In this document: positions 17,094 to 26,700 of the stretch, in pieces
How the letters are laid out: each line of letters starts with the position of its first letter
How positions within the stretch are numbered: position 1 is the first letter of the stretch
Source: Leadbettera azotonutricia ZAS-9
Lineage (GTDB): Bacteria > Spirochaetota > Spirochaetia > Treponematales > Breznakiellaceae
Assembly (NCBI RefSeq): GCF_000214355.1
Contig: NC_015577.1
Span: 1-64,000, forward strand
DNA: 64,000 bases
Reading direction: 5' to 3'
Notes under the pieces: model-generated
The model's input: the letters and a program-made list of their open reading frames with translations, nothing else
What the model was told of the DNA's origin: nothing
Database searches by the model: none
Made by a program: the position numbers and the translations under genes

Positions 17094-18642
17094 GGTTGGC
17101 AGTACGGTATTCACCGGGAGTCATGCCGGTTAGTTTTTTAAATATCTTTGCAAAATAATTCTGACTATTAAATCCAACCTGGTAACAGGCTTCTTTTGAA
17201 CTTCGGTTCTGCAGCAGGAGTTTCTTTGCTGCTTCTACCCGTTCATCGGTAATAAGCTCAGTACAGCTTTTTCCGGTATGTTTTCGAAACAGTTTACTGA
17301 GATAATAGGGACTAATATTGATTTCTTTGGCAATACTGCCAAGGGAAATTTCTTTTTGATAATTTGCCTGTATGTAGAGGATAGCCTGATCAACTAAAAT
17401 ATTTTTGCCCTGATCCCGTATTTCACTGACTGTCAATGAAAGCTGCATAATACTGGAGAGCAAATATGTTTCAAGAGACCGGGGCTCCTCCGATTCAAAT
17501 TGCAGGGCTTCGGTATCCAGGGACAATCCGGGTATGGGAACAACCCGGGCAAGATCTTCTCTGAGGAGTATAATTAATTTGTATATTTCGTCATGGGCTT
17601 GCCTTAAATCATATTGGGAAATCAGAACCAGCGTGATTTGCTCCGCCAGCTTTTTCTGTTTGTCATCATTATTATCCAAAATTGCCCTGGATAAAAGATT
17701 TACCCAAAGCGAAAGCTGGCTTGCGTTTTTTGCAGTACTTTCTCCTGTTTTTCTCAGGGAGAGTTGATCACCGGGAGAATATTTTTTAAGTTTATTCTTT
17801 TTGTTTTCTGCGTCTCTTAGGGCAGCCATGGCCTGCCTGTAAGATTCGGGCCAGAGAGCCGAAGTTTCCACCAACTCACTGACACCGATATGAAAGTCGG
17901 CGTATCCGTTTTTTTGGAGACGCATGATGATATAATTGCAGATATCATCCAGGCCGGTATTTTCCTGGGGATTACTAAAAAAGAGACATATTACTGAATT
18001 ATTATTGAAAAAACCGTTTATTGATTTACTGCCTACTTCATTCAGGATTGCCTTTATCAGGTTGTGAATATGGTGAGACTCGCTTTGTTCTGATATGATG
18101 AGGCAGAATCCGCAATAGCCCTCAAATCCCAGGAAAGACAGCATTTGCCCCAGGCTCTTTACCTGTCCGTTGGAAATGATCGTATAGATAAAATCATTTT
18201 CAACCTGGGGCCTGATATTTTCGAGCCGATTTATCAGGTTTGTAGTATTAGTGTTATTTTCATTATGGCTTTCTTTTTTTGTAATACTTGCTCCGATGGC
18301 CCGTTTCAGAGCATCAAGTTTTATAGGTTTTAACAGGTAGTCTTCAACGCCGAGTTTTATTGCCCTCTGGGCGAATTCAAAATTATCGTGAGAAGAAATA
18401 ATGATAAAACTTGTTTTTGGTTCGATAGACTGTATTTCGGCTATCAAGTCAAGGCCATTTATACCCGGAATGCCAACATCGATCAGGGCTAAGTCGGGTT
18501 TTTCTTTTTTTGCAAGGGTGAGGGCCTCAAAGCCGTTACCTACATCACCGATTTCGGAAAGTTCGGGGAAATTATTCCGTACCATGAGAACCAGCGCCTG
18601 CCGTTCAATGTATTCGTCCTCGACGATCATGATGGTATACAT
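17083..18642 (-). CDS. YesN-like response regulator with AraC-type DNA-binding domain
   Basis: The 519-residue product has an N-terminal receiver domain with the phospho-acceptor Asp in ALIDVGIPG (about residue 55). A long middle region (about 130-400) of the kind seen in YesN-type regulators follows. A C-terminal AraC-type double helix-turn-helix ends the protein (about 415-519, with ISPYYLSKLFRKHTG and GFNSQNYFAKIFKK). It is the last gene of a six-gene operon, and its start overlaps the stop of the kinase gene (TAATG). It probably activates the upstream transporter operon when the substrate is sensed (inference). Length is typical. Confidence 0.92.
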   Translation of the reverse strand: MYTIMIVEDEYIERQALVLMVRNNFPELSEIGDVGNGFEALTLAKKEKPDLALIDVGIPGINGLDLIAEIQSIEPKTSFIIISSHDNFEFAQRAIKLGVEDYLLKPIKLDALKRAIGASITKKESHNENNTNTTNLINRLENIRPQVENDFIYTIISNGQVKSLGQMLSFLGFEGYCGFCLIISEQSESHHIHNLIKAILNEVGSKSINGFFNNNSVICLFFSNPQENTGLDDICNYIIMRLQKNGYADFHIGVSELVETSALWPESYRQAMAALRDAENKKNKLKKYSPGDQLSLRKTGESTAKNASQLSLWVNLLSRAILDNNDDKQKKLAEQITLVLISQYDLRQAHDEIYKLIILLREDLARVVPIPGLSLDTEALQFESEEPRSLETYLLSSIMQLSLTVSEIRDQGKNILVDQAILYIQANYQKEISLGSIAKEINISPYYLSKLFRKHTGKSCTELITDERVEAAKKLLLQNRSSKEACYQVGFNSQNYFAKIFKKLTGMTPGEYRTANLTS

Positions 18643-20135
18643 TAAACAAACCCTCCGCCGGCCCCTGTTTCTGTTTCAAAACAGATTATGGAAATGGTTA
18701 TTAATGTTCCCACATCCTCAGTACTTTCTACATGAAAACGAGCGGATCTGCCAAAGAGTATCTCCAGGCGTTTTTTTGCATTTATGATGCCAATGTGGAT
18801 TCGGGAATTGGAATCTTTGGAAGGATATGAATCGTCATTAAGGAGTTCTTCCAATTTTTCAGCAGATATTCCCCTGCCGTTATCCTCAACGGAAAGAAAT
18901 AAGAACTCATTTTTGCGGGTAATTGAAACAGTTACCAGAGCGCCTTTCACCATTCCGCCGACACCATGGAGTACGGCATTTTCGATTAAAGGCTGTAACA
19001 ACATCCCCGGCAGCATGGTATTTGGAATGTTTTCGTCATCATGAAGCTCAAAGGTAATCCGGTCTCCAAAACGAAGCCGTTGTATATGGAAATAATTTCT
19101 GACACATTCTATTTCCTCATGAAGGGTTGACATACGATTTGATTTATCGAGGCTGTAACGGAGAAGATTGGTAGTAATATCTATTAATTCTGCTGCCTGG
19201 TGTGCATTTTCAATGGATGCTATTTGAGAAATCATGCTCAATGTATTAAAAAGAAAATGAGGATTCATTTGATCCTGCAGAACTGTCAATTCCGATGCAA
19301 TGAGCTGCTCATTGATCCTGAGATTTTCATTTTCTATTTCCAGGAGCTGCTGGCGGAGGCGTGCATTGGTTTCGATACTTTGTATATTGGAACTTATTGA
19401 TGAGGCCATATCATCAAAGGCTTCACCCAAAACTGCGAATTCGGGGCCGGAATCTTTAACCTGACGGAGATCATATTCTCCCATTTTTATTTTTTGAATA
19501 TTGCTTACTATGCTGTTGATGGGCCGGGTAACCCAGCGGGAAGAACTGAGGGAGAAAAACAAGGCGATTAGAATAATACCTGCTACAATCAGAGTAACCA
19601 ATAAAGTCATTCGTTTCCAGAGGTTCTGTATAGCTATCTGGCGTATCTCGGTATAATTTACCAAATAACTATAATACTCCCGCTGGGTTCCATCAGTCAG
19701 CTCAAAAAGATACATAAGATACTGATAATTACCTGCATAGCTGGGGCGGTTCCCGCCATGGAACTGCATTTTTTCAAATTGTTCGTTACAGCTTACCATC
19801 ATGTTCCGCAATATCGTAAAACGGTACCATAGATACGGATTATTTACCTGTTCCATTATATTGTCCAGATTTTTGGATGCAGTATTAAAGGAATTACGGT
19901 AATCAATAAGTTTGTCGTCAGTCATACTGTAAAAATAATTCTGTGCATCATTACGGGAGACCTGCATCTGTCTGTAAAAAAGGCTTAGTTCACGGTAGAG
20001 ATTGGCAATAAAATTGTATTCCCGAGAATAACTTGTACTGCTCCCGTAACTTATCCCTATAATTATGCTTACCAATGCAAGCAGGATCACATTGTATATA
20101 AGCAGTTTTAACCCAATACTTTTTTGCCCCAACAC
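18642..20135 (-). CDS. YesM-like sensor histidine kinase
   Basis: The 497-residue product has a transmembrane segment at about 10-27, an extracytoplasmic sensing domain, and a second segment at about 175-195. A HAMP-like linker leads to a YesM-type kinase domain with QMNPHFLFNTL, where the histidine is the phosphorylation site. The ATP-binding N box PLIENAVLHG follows, then the G box VEDNGRGIS. It starts with GTG after a GGCAGG-like ribosome-binding site, 13 bp after the methyltransferase-like gene. With the next gene it forms a YesM/YesN pair, as often found beside sugar ABC transporters. Confidence 0.92.
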   Translation of the reverse strand: MLGQKSIGLKLLIYNVILLALVSIIIGISYGSSTSYSREYNFIANLYRELSLFYRQMQVSRNDAQNYFYSMTDDKLIDYRNSFNTASKNLDNIMEQVNNPYLWYRFTILRNMMVSCNEQFEKMQFHGGNRPSYAGNYQYLMYLFELTDGTQREYYSYLVNYTEIRQIAIQNLWKRMTLLVTLIVAGIILIALFFSLSSSRWVTRPINSIVSNIQKIKMGEYDLRQVKDSGPEFAVLGEAFDDMASSISSNIQSIETNARLRQQLLEIENENLRINEQLIASELTVLQDQMNPHFLFNTLSMISQIASIENAHQAAELIDITTNLLRYSLDKSNRMSTLHEEIECVRNYFHIQRLRFGDRITFELHDDENIPNTMLPGMLLQPLIENAVLHGVGGMVKGALVTVSITRKNEFLFLSVEDNGRGISAEKLEELLNDDSYPSKDSNSRIHIGIINAKKRLEILFGRSARFHVESTEDVGTLITISIICFETETGAGGGFV

Positions 20136-20148
20136 GCCTGCCTCTCAA

Positions 20149-21177
20149 TTATATCATATATTCTCTTGCGGTTTTTGTAAATGTACGGATATTTTCTTCA
20201 GGCGCGCCCTTTGGAATGGCGCACCCGGCGCCAAGAACAATACCTTCACCATGGAAGCAGTTTAATACTTTCCTGACTTCGGCGCTCATTGTTTCAGGGG
20301 TTCCGAAATAAAACATCCCTGAAGGGTCAATAGGACCAAATACTGTCGATTTGTTTTTAAAACTCATGGCCATTTTTTCCAGGTTGGTCTTATAATCCAC
20401 TTCTACCCCGGTAAATCCCACACTTGCTACATCATCCACTATTATATCAAGGTTTCCGCAGATATGGCAGATAGTTGCTATATTCAGCCTTTCCAGGTCT
20501 TGTTTAAGACGTTTATGGAAGGGCAGGGAGAATTTCAGGAACATATCCCTGCTGATAAGGTCGGGGCCGCATGAAGAATCGCCAAAGCTTGTCATGTCCG
20601 CTCCTGCTTCCATCATCATTTTGTTGTATTCAAAGTGCACATAATAGGCCTTGTCTATCAGCGCAAGTATTTTTTCACTTTGATCCTCATCCATAAGATC
20701 CGCCAGAAAATCTTCCATGCCGTATGCCAGCATGGCAAGGCTATAGGCCATTTGATCGCAATTTCCCCGGATAAAAATTTCGCCTCCGATTTCCCTGCGC
20801 ATAATATGAACCGCTTCAAGAATAATTTTGATCCTGTCACAGGCATAGAGACGCTTGGGATCCATCAATTCAAGAAGTTCATCATAGTTTTTTGAGGCCG
20901 GTGCTATTGCCCGTGCCGGACCGTCTTTGGGCAGTTCCAGAATAGTACCCACTGCGCCTGCAAGAACGCAGGTATCTACATCCAAAAGAATTCCGTCTAA
21001 ATCATATTTACGTGCAAAATTAATATGTGAACGTGCCATATTTCCGGCATTACTCCGGTATTCTTCCATGGTAAAACCGGATTCGGCTGCAGCAGGTAAA
21101 AAACTGTGCAACATCAAAGGAACTTTATCTGCCTTTTTTCCCTGAAGAACTGTTTTAATACGTTCGTATCCATTCAT
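20149..21177 (-). CDS. uroporphyrinogen decarboxylase family protein, MtaA/CmuA-like
   Basis: The 342-residue product belongs to the UroD superfamily, but looks like the methyltransferase branch rather than haem synthesis. It has the zinc-binding pattern HxC...C (His238, Cys240 in HICGN, and Cys319 in GAGCAIP) found in methylcobamide:thiol methyltransferases such as MtaA. It lacks an obvious corrinoid-binding domain. It lies in an operon after a ribose-type ABC transporter and before a YesM/YesN pair. The substrate may therefore be something imported by that transporter, perhaps a methylated compound (inference). AAGGA precedes the ATG. No haem gene is adjacent. Confidence 0.82.
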   Translation of the reverse strand: MNGYERIKTVLQGKKADKVPLMLHSFLPAAAESGFTMEEYRSNAGNMARSHINFARKYDLDGILLDVDTCVLAGAVGTILELPKDGPARAIAPASKNYDELLELMDPKRLYACDRIKIILEAVHIMRREIGGEIFIRGNCDQMAYSLAMLAYGMEDFLADLMDEDQSEKILALIDKAYYVHFEYNKMMMEAGADMTSFGDSSCGPDLISRDMFLKFSLPFHKRLKQDLERLNIATICHICGNLDIIVDDVASVGFTGVEVDYKTNLEKMAMSFKNKSTVFGPIDPSGMFYFGTPETMSAEVRKVLNCFHGEGIVLGAGCAIPKGAPEENIRTFTKTAREYMI

Positions 21178-21256
21178 AATAATTTTCCTTAAATATCAGT
21201 ATTATAAAAACCGGCGATCTTGGAAACCCCATGACCGCCGTGTTCTGCATTACTGA

Positions 21257-22243
21257 TTACAGATCGACCCGTTTCTTCAGAGCATCCGCATAATTGCCGA
21301 CATTGGTTTTGGTCACAAGAATAGTACCGGCGTCATTAATTACTTTGGCAGGTTTTTTCCCTTGCGTAATGTGCTGATACAGCCAATAGGTTGCCTGATA
21401 CCCGTAATTGAAGAAGGAAGTAACGATAGTACCATCAAGACCGCCGCTCCTTACCAAATCCAGGGTTTCATCAATATCGTCTACTGCGTACACCAGCACC
21501 TTATTGCGTATGCCTTTTTCGTTTACCACTGTTGCACAGGCGGGACCGGCCTCGGCGGCCAGATTGATAGCAACATTGATCTCGGGGTAGGCGTTGAAAT
21601 TTCTTTCCCATTCGGTAGCAGATTGAATTTTTTCCGATTTGCTCTCTGAAGTGCTCACTATTTTAAATCCACCGGGGTGTTTCTTGAAGACTTCTTCAAT
21701 TGAACCCATTTGGGTATGAGCAACTTCATAGCTTAAGGATGCAACCTGAATGGAAACATTCAGTGGGGTGTTGGGACCCAACTTTGCCAGGACGTCTGCA
21801 TAAAGGGCTTCAGCCTGAACTTTGGTGTCTTTGCCAAAGAAGGCAAGACGGTCTACATCGGATAAATCGCTGTCAACGATCAGAACAGGAACGCCCGCTT
21901 CCACGGCAGTCTGTACCGGCGATGCGGGAACCAGGCCCTGGGTGATAAGGGCATCGGCTTTTTGAGCAACTGCGGTATCCACCAGTTTGGTCATTTCTTC
22001 GGGGGATATGATCTGGGGCCCGACCCAGTCACCCTGAATACCCAGTTCCTTGCAGGCCTGATCAAATCCGTCTTTAGCAATCAGCCAAACCGGATGTGAA
22101 AGCAGAGGGGTGACATACACAAAGTGCAGCTGACCGGATTTTTTGGCTGCCGACTGGGAGCCTCCTCCGGCAAAGACAGAACCTGCAATGCCCAGAAGCA
22201 TTACAAGACCCACGGTGATGGCGAGAAATCTCTTTCCTTTCAT
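21257..22243 (-). CDS. ribose-type ABC transporter, substrate-binding protein
   Basis: The 328-residue product has a signal peptide (MKGKRFLAITV to about SVFA) and a periplasmic-binding-protein type 1 fold, with segments VYVTPLLSHPVW, ALITQGLVP and VYAVDDIDETLDLVRSGGLDG. It would deliver a sugar or related small molecule to the permease encoded upstream. A GGAGG ribosome-binding site precedes the ATG. The gene order permease, ATPase, binding protein is the reverse of the common order. The ligand cannot be told from sequence. Confidence 0.9.
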   Translation of the reverse strand: MKGKRFLAITVGLVMLLGIAGSVFAGGGSQSAAKKSGQLHFVYVTPLLSHPVWLIAKDGFDQACKELGIQGDWVGPQIISPEEMTKLVDTAVAQKADALITQGLVPASPVQTAVEAGVPVLIVDSDLSDVDRLAFFGKDTKVQAEALYADVLAKLGPNTPLNVSIQVASLSYEVAHTQMGSIEEVFKKHPGGFKIVSTSESKSEKIQSATEWERNFNAYPEINVAINLAAEAGPACATVVNEKGIRNKVLVYAVDDIDETLDLVRSGGLDGTIVTSFFNYGYQATYWLYQHITQGKKPAKVINDAGTILVTKTNVGNYADALKKRVDL

Positions 22244-22286
22244 TTCTATACCTCCATAAAATATAGCAAACGGTAATCCGTATTGC

Positions 22287-23831
22287 TTACGTGTTTGACG
22301 CAGCCCTGATAATGCTGATTTCGTCCGCTTCTTCTTTATTCAATTCCGCCTGTACCAGTCCTTTTCCCAAAATAACAAAACGATCACAAATGGCAGTGAG
22401 TTCGGCGATTTCACTTGAGATCATCACGATGGAAACGCCGCCCTGGGCAAGCTGCAGAATGATTTTATAGATTTCATATTTAGTTCCCACATCAATACCG
22501 CGGGTTGGTTCATCAAGAAACAGGATATCCAGCCCGCACATCAGCCATTTGGCAAGTATTACTTTCTGCTGATTGCCGCCCGAAAGACTGGTGATCATGG
22601 TAAATAATCCCGGGGCCTTTATATTGAGTTTGTCAAAGTACTCTCCTGCCAGGGCCTCTTCCTTTTTTTTATCCAGAAGCAAGCCTTTTTTCATTTTATC
22701 CATGGTGGTAATAGTCATATTTTCACAAATCGTCATGGTACTGATAAAACCGTTTTTTTTACGGTCTTCGGTCAAAAGGCCAATACCGTGTTTTTTTGCA
22801 TCTATGGGTTCATGAATTTGAATTTCTTTTCCTTTTTTATATATCTTGCCCCTGGCGCGCGGAATAACGCCGAATACAGCGTTGAGCAGTTCAGACCTGC
22901 CCGAACCGACCAGCCCTCCCAGGCCCAGGATTTCTCCCTTGCGAAGGGTGAAACTTACATCGGAGATAATGCTCTTTCCGTTTGCAAAAGGATGAGGAAC
23001 CTGAAAGTGTTCAACTCTGAAAATTTCTTCTCCTATTTGGTGATCCATCTGTGGATACATTGATTCAAGGCGCCGTCCAATCATGTCCTCGATGATACGT
23101 TTACTGTCATACTTGTCATGTTTCTCATAGGAATTAATATGCCGTCCATCCCTTAGTACTTCTATGCGGTCACAGAGATCAAAAACTTCATCCAGTTTGT
23201 GAGAGATGTATAGACAGGAAATACCTTCGTTACGAAGGCGGCGGAGAATCTCCATCAGGTTTTTTGTTTCTCCCTCGGTGAGCATGGAGGTAGGTTCATC
23301 GAGAATAAGGATTTTCGGATTTCTGACCAGAGCACGGGCAATACTGACGATCTGCTGCATGGAAGGGGAAAGGCTCCGTACCCTTGCGTTCACCTCAATA
23401 TTGGAATTGAGGCGTTTCATCATTTCTTTTCCCCTGGCTTCCATGGCTTTCCAGTCAATAAAACCAAGCCTGTTTTTCGGAGAACAGCCCAGCATGATAT
23501 TTTCTGCCACTGAAAGATCCAACTCCAGGTTCAATTCCTGATAGATCATCCCGATACCACTTTGCTGTGAATCCAGGGGGAATGAAAAACGGCAGGTCTT
23601 TCCTTCGAGCAGTATCTCTCCCTCATAATCACTTACAGGATAAATACCACTAAGTATCTTCATCAATGTTGATTTACCGGCGCCATTCTCTCCCAGTACG
23701 CCCAGAATCTCATTGCGGAAAAGTTCCATGGAGACATTGCGGAGGGCTACAGTTCCCATAAATTTTTTGGTTACTTCCCGAACAGAAAGAATGGACTCCC
23801 GGGTTTCTGCGTCTTTATGCTCAGATCCCAT
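22287..23831 (-). CDS. ribose-type ABC transporter, double ATP-binding protein
   Basis: The 514-residue product has two ABC domains in the RbsA/MglA pattern. The first has a full Walker A (GENGAGKST near residue 45) and Walker B. The second, in the C-terminal half, has the usual degenerate Walker A (GLVGSGRSE), but the signature SLSGGNQQKVILAKW is intact. It powers the permease of the same operon. Its start overlaps the end of the permease gene by 11 bases, which suggests coupled translation. Length is typical. Confidence 0.93.
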   Translation of the reverse strand: MGSEHKDAETRESILSVREVTKKFMGTVALRNVSMELFRNEILGVLGENGAGKSTLMKILSGIYPVSDYEGEILLEGKTCRFSFPLDSQQSGIGMIYQELNLELDLSVAENIMLGCSPKNRLGFIDWKAMEARGKEMMKRLNSNIEVNARVRSLSPSMQQIVSIARALVRNPKILILDEPTSMLTEGETKNLMEILRRLRNEGISCLYISHKLDEVFDLCDRIEVLRDGRHINSYEKHDKYDSKRIIEDMIGRRLESMYPQMDHQIGEEIFRVEHFQVPHPFANGKSIISDVSFTLRKGEILGLGGLVGSGRSELLNAVFGVIPRARGKIYKKGKEIQIHEPIDAKKHGIGLLTEDRKKNGFISTMTICENMTITTMDKMKKGLLLDKKKEEALAGEYFDKLNIKAPGLFTMITSLSGGNQQKVILAKWLMCGLDILFLDEPTRGIDVGTKYEIYKIILQLAQGGVSIVMISSEIAELTAICDRFVILGKGLVQAELNKEEADEISIIRAASNT

Positions 23832-24837
23832 CGGCTTCTCCCTTGCCCACTCTTTTAATGGCCTGACGCATGATAAGATTTCGTTTATACTGGTCCAGTA
23901 ATACAGCGAGAATCAAAATAGTTCCAACTACCAGGTTCTGCCAGTATACCGATATCCTCATCAGGGTAAGTGAATTGGTGAGGACTTCCATGAAGAAAGC
24001 TCCCAGGACTGAACCAAGAATAGTACCGGTACCGCCAAATGTTGAAGTTCCCCCGATGATGGCAGCGCAGATAACCGTAAGCTCATAACCTGTACCGGCG
24101 GCAGCTTCTGCCGAACCAAGTCTGGCAGCCATAAAGATACCTGCCAGGGCTGCTAAAGTTGAAGTAACAACATAAACCCAAAGTTTTGTGCGTTTTGTCC
24201 TGATCCCTGATATCCGGGCTGCCTCTTCATTCCCGCCTAATGCATAAATACTGCGCCCGAATTCTGTACTGGAAAGGAGTACATGTCCTGCAATAGCGAT
24301 GAGTAATGCAAATATGACCACCGCCGGAATTCCAAAAGCCCTGACCTTTTCGATAAGCTTAAAAGCTACAGGCAGCGGATAAATTGGAATGCCTTTGGTT
24401 AATACCGAAACCAGCCCCTTAGCTGCATATTGCATGCCCAATGTAACAATCAGGGGAGGGATGCCCGCTTTGACAACAATAAAACCATTTATGAGACCAA
24501 TGATAAAACCCATACCCGCGCCCAGCAGTATCGCGAAAGGTACCGGCAGCCCTTCGCGGCAGGCAATGCCGGTAATTACCCCGCCCAGGGCCAGGACAGA
24601 ACCAACCGAAAGATCCAGTCCGCCTGTAATAAGAATGAAGGTCATCCCCACAACAGTGATGAGGGTAAATCCAGATGAACGAAGCACATTGAACAAATTC
24701 GCTCTGGAAATAAAAGTTGGATTGACAATGGAGACAATGATCATATACAGCAGCAGTGCAATAATGATACTGCTTTCCTGACGCTGAATAAATCGCCCCA
24801 TCACAGCCTTCAGGCTGGTGTTGTCTTTACTATTCAT
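23821..24837 (-). CDS. ribose-type ABC transporter, permease
   Basis: The 338-residue product is an RbsC-like permease with about eight to ten hydrophobic segments. It carries the family motifs ITGGLDLSVGSVLALGG and IGGTSTFGGTGTILGS. The start at 24837 (MNSKDNTSLK) is chosen because AGGGGA precedes it by six bases. The longer frame adds 20 residues without a ribosome-binding site. It is the first gene of the six-gene minus-strand operon, and its promoter must lie in the AT-rich divergent gap. Confidence 0.9.
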   Translation of the reverse strand: MNSKDNTSLKAVMGRFIQRQESSIIIALLLYMIIVSIVNPTFISRANLFNVLRSSGFTLITVVGMTFILITGGLDLSVGSVLALGGVITGIACREGLPVPFAILLGAGMGFIIGLINGFIVVKAGIPPLIVTLGMQYAAKGLVSVLTKGIPIYPLPVAFKLIEKVRAFGIPAVVIFALLIAIAGHVLLSSTEFGRSIYALGGNEEAARISGIRTKRTKLWVYVVTSTLAALAGIFMAARLGSAEAAAGTGYELTVICAAIIGGTSTFGGTGTILGSVLGAFFMEVLTNSLTLMRISVYWQNLVVGTILILAVLLDQYKRNLIMRQAIKRVGKGEADGI

Positions 24838-25166
24838 AAATTCCCCTGGCATTCTAATGTGATGATTAATTATAAATTGTAATTCTCTGATTAACAAATG
24901 AAATTATTGAAAGAAATTTGCAAATATAGACATAATTTTGTTCTTTTTATACTTTATAATTTTAGGTATGGAAAAATCTTGGCATTGAGGACAAAATTGT
25001 TACATAGAAAGAATATTACCAAAATCTCTAAAATATCCAATATTAACTTAGTTCTTTCTTCCCAGTACAAAATGTGAAAATAATAGCTTATTTCCAAGCA
25101 TAAATGATTGAAAAACACTTTCAATTATGGCACTTTTCATTTATTATATATTTAATGGAGGACATT
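24838..25166. promoter_or_regulatory. AT-rich divergent promoter region with a 7-5-7 palindrome
   Basis: This 329-bp gap separates two divergent transporter operons and is much more AT-rich than its surroundings. The palindrome ATTGAAA/TTTCAAT (25107-25113, 25119-25125, loop AACAC) resembles a regulator operator. It lies about 40 bp before the plus-strand lipoprotein gene. A TTCAAT/TATTAT pair (25120-25125, 25142-25147) is a possible promoter of that gene. No small gene was found here. Confidence 0.4.
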
Positions 25167-26672
25167 ATGAAAAACATGAAAAAACTGTTGGTGCTGATCC
25201 CTTTAATGGTTTTGGCGATTTTGGGATGCTCGAAATCCGGAGGGGCTAAAGTTGCTGACAAGGGCTACGATCTCTATGTGTTTAATACCAAGGGCGAAAA
25301 CGCCGCTCAGTTTGAAGCCATGGGAAAGGCTTTCCAGGAAGAAACCAGTATCAGGATAAAGACATTTTCCATCGGGGCAGGGCAGGATTCGACGGCACCC
25401 CTCAATACGGAAATGAATTCCAAAAATTACCCGGTCATCTACTGCGCCGATTACTACGGTCTTGAATCGTGGATTCAGGGGGGATTCATCACCAACCTTA
25501 ATGGAGTGACAGGGCATCCTGAATTCGAAAAACTTGCAAAGAGCATTAACCCGACTCTTTACCTGACCAACGGCGGAAACGCCAATTACGGTATCCCCTT
25601 CAATGTTGAGGGCTACGGCTATATCGCGGACAAGCAGATGATCGGCCTTATCTTTGGGGCTGATAAAGTTGGCGCAGTTCTGGCTGATATTACCAGCGCT
25701 TCATACGCTGAATGGGAAGCCCTGGTTAAAGCCCTGGATTCCTGGATCAAAAGCCCCTCTGCGGCGCAGGTTGCTTTGAGCGGCAAGGCGTATACCCTGG
25801 CTGCTTCGAAGACCGGTTTGGCTGCCAACCTCAATGGTGTTTTTGCGGTAATGGGAAGCGAGTCCTGGACTTATGGCGACCACTTTGTGAACATCGCTAT
25901 CAACGGCGCTTTTGCGACTTCGCCGGAGGCCCAGAAAGCCAGCGATGCCGACATCCAGGCGATGAAGGGCCTCTTCGTTGACTATGCCCAAGCTCTGGAT
26001 CTTAAGACCTCGTACCTCGCGGGCAAGAACGGACCGGCCAAGAGGGGGCAGGACTTTGTTTCCAGCGCCAACTTCGGTTACGACCAGGCGGTGCAGATCT
26101 TTGCCGACAGCAAAGCTGTGTTCTTCAAGCAGGGCAACTGGGCCTATGGCAACATCGCGTCGGTAAATCCCGCCCTGGCCGAGCGTCTGACCTTTCTGCC
26201 TGTAAAGATGCCCTTTAAGCAGGCTGATATTACCCGCAAAGACGGTTTGACAGTGGACAAGATCAACAGCTCTATCCCCGTGTTTGTTCCCAACTACTAC
26301 GTGGTGAACGCCATGGCGACCGAGGCTGAGAAGAAGGCCGCTTACGATTTCCTCGTGTGGCTCAATACTTCCAAAACCGGCCAGCATTACGTGGTGGATG
26401 AATTTGCCTTCATTCCTTACAACGCCGATCCTGCCACAACCACTGTGCCCAATTCCCTGGGCAACTCCATCATCGAGTACATGAAGTCCAGGAACATCCT
26501 TTCCGATCCCTATCACGGTTCCCCCTCAACCTGGAGCGGCGAGCAAGTGGGGCGGGTAATTTTCCTTGAGAATTATCTCTTAAAGGCAAGCTGGACAACC
26601 CAGGATTACAACACTATTGCCGATACTATGATAGCAAGCTGGATTAAGCTGAAGCACGAACAGCAGCAATAG
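25167..26672 (+). CDS. sugar ABC transporter substrate-binding lipoprotein
   Basis: The 501-residue product starts MKNMKKLLVLIPL and has a lipobox ending in LAILGC, so it is probably a lipoprotein anchored at about Cys18. The rest resembles family 1 extracellular binding proteins for oligosaccharides, with YGIPFNVEGYGYIADK and FFKQGNWAYGNI segments. It is longer than the usual 420-450 residues. GGAGG at 25157-25161 fixes the start; a longer frame upstream lacks one. It is followed by two permease genes, but no ATPase gene is nearby. A shared ATPase elsewhere would be needed, as in many MalFG-type systems. Confidence 0.9.
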   Translation: MKNMKKLLVLIPLMVLAILGCSKSGGAKVADKGYDLYVFNTKGENAAQFEAMGKAFQEETSIRIKTFSIGAGQDSTAPLNTEMNSKNYPVIYCADYYGLESWIQGGFITNLNGVTGHPEFEKLAKSINPTLYLTNGGNANYGIPFNVEGYGYIADKQMIGLIFGADKVGAVLADITSASYAEWEALVKALDSWIKSPSAAQVALSGKAYTLAASKTGLAANLNGVFAVMGSESWTYGDHFVNIAINGAFATSPEAQKASDADIQAMKGLFVDYAQALDLKTSYLAGKNGPAKRGQDFVSSANFGYDQAVQIFADSKAVFFKQGNWAYGNIASVNPALAERLTFLPVKMPFKQADITRKDGLTVDKINSSIPVFVPNYYVVNAMATEAEKKAAYDFLVWLNTSKTGQHYVVDEFAFIPYNADPATTTVPNSLGNSIIEYMKSRNILSDPYHGSPSTWSGEQVGRVIFLENYLLKASWTTQDYNTIADTMIASWIKLKHEQQQ

Positions 26673-26700
26673 GTTCCAATGGCGGATTGTGGAGGTCGCA

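Noticed and set aside
20149-21177. HemE, the haem-pathway uroporphyrinogen decarboxylase
   Set aside because: The HxC...C zinc pattern and transporter context favour the methyltransferase branch, and no haem gene is adjacent.
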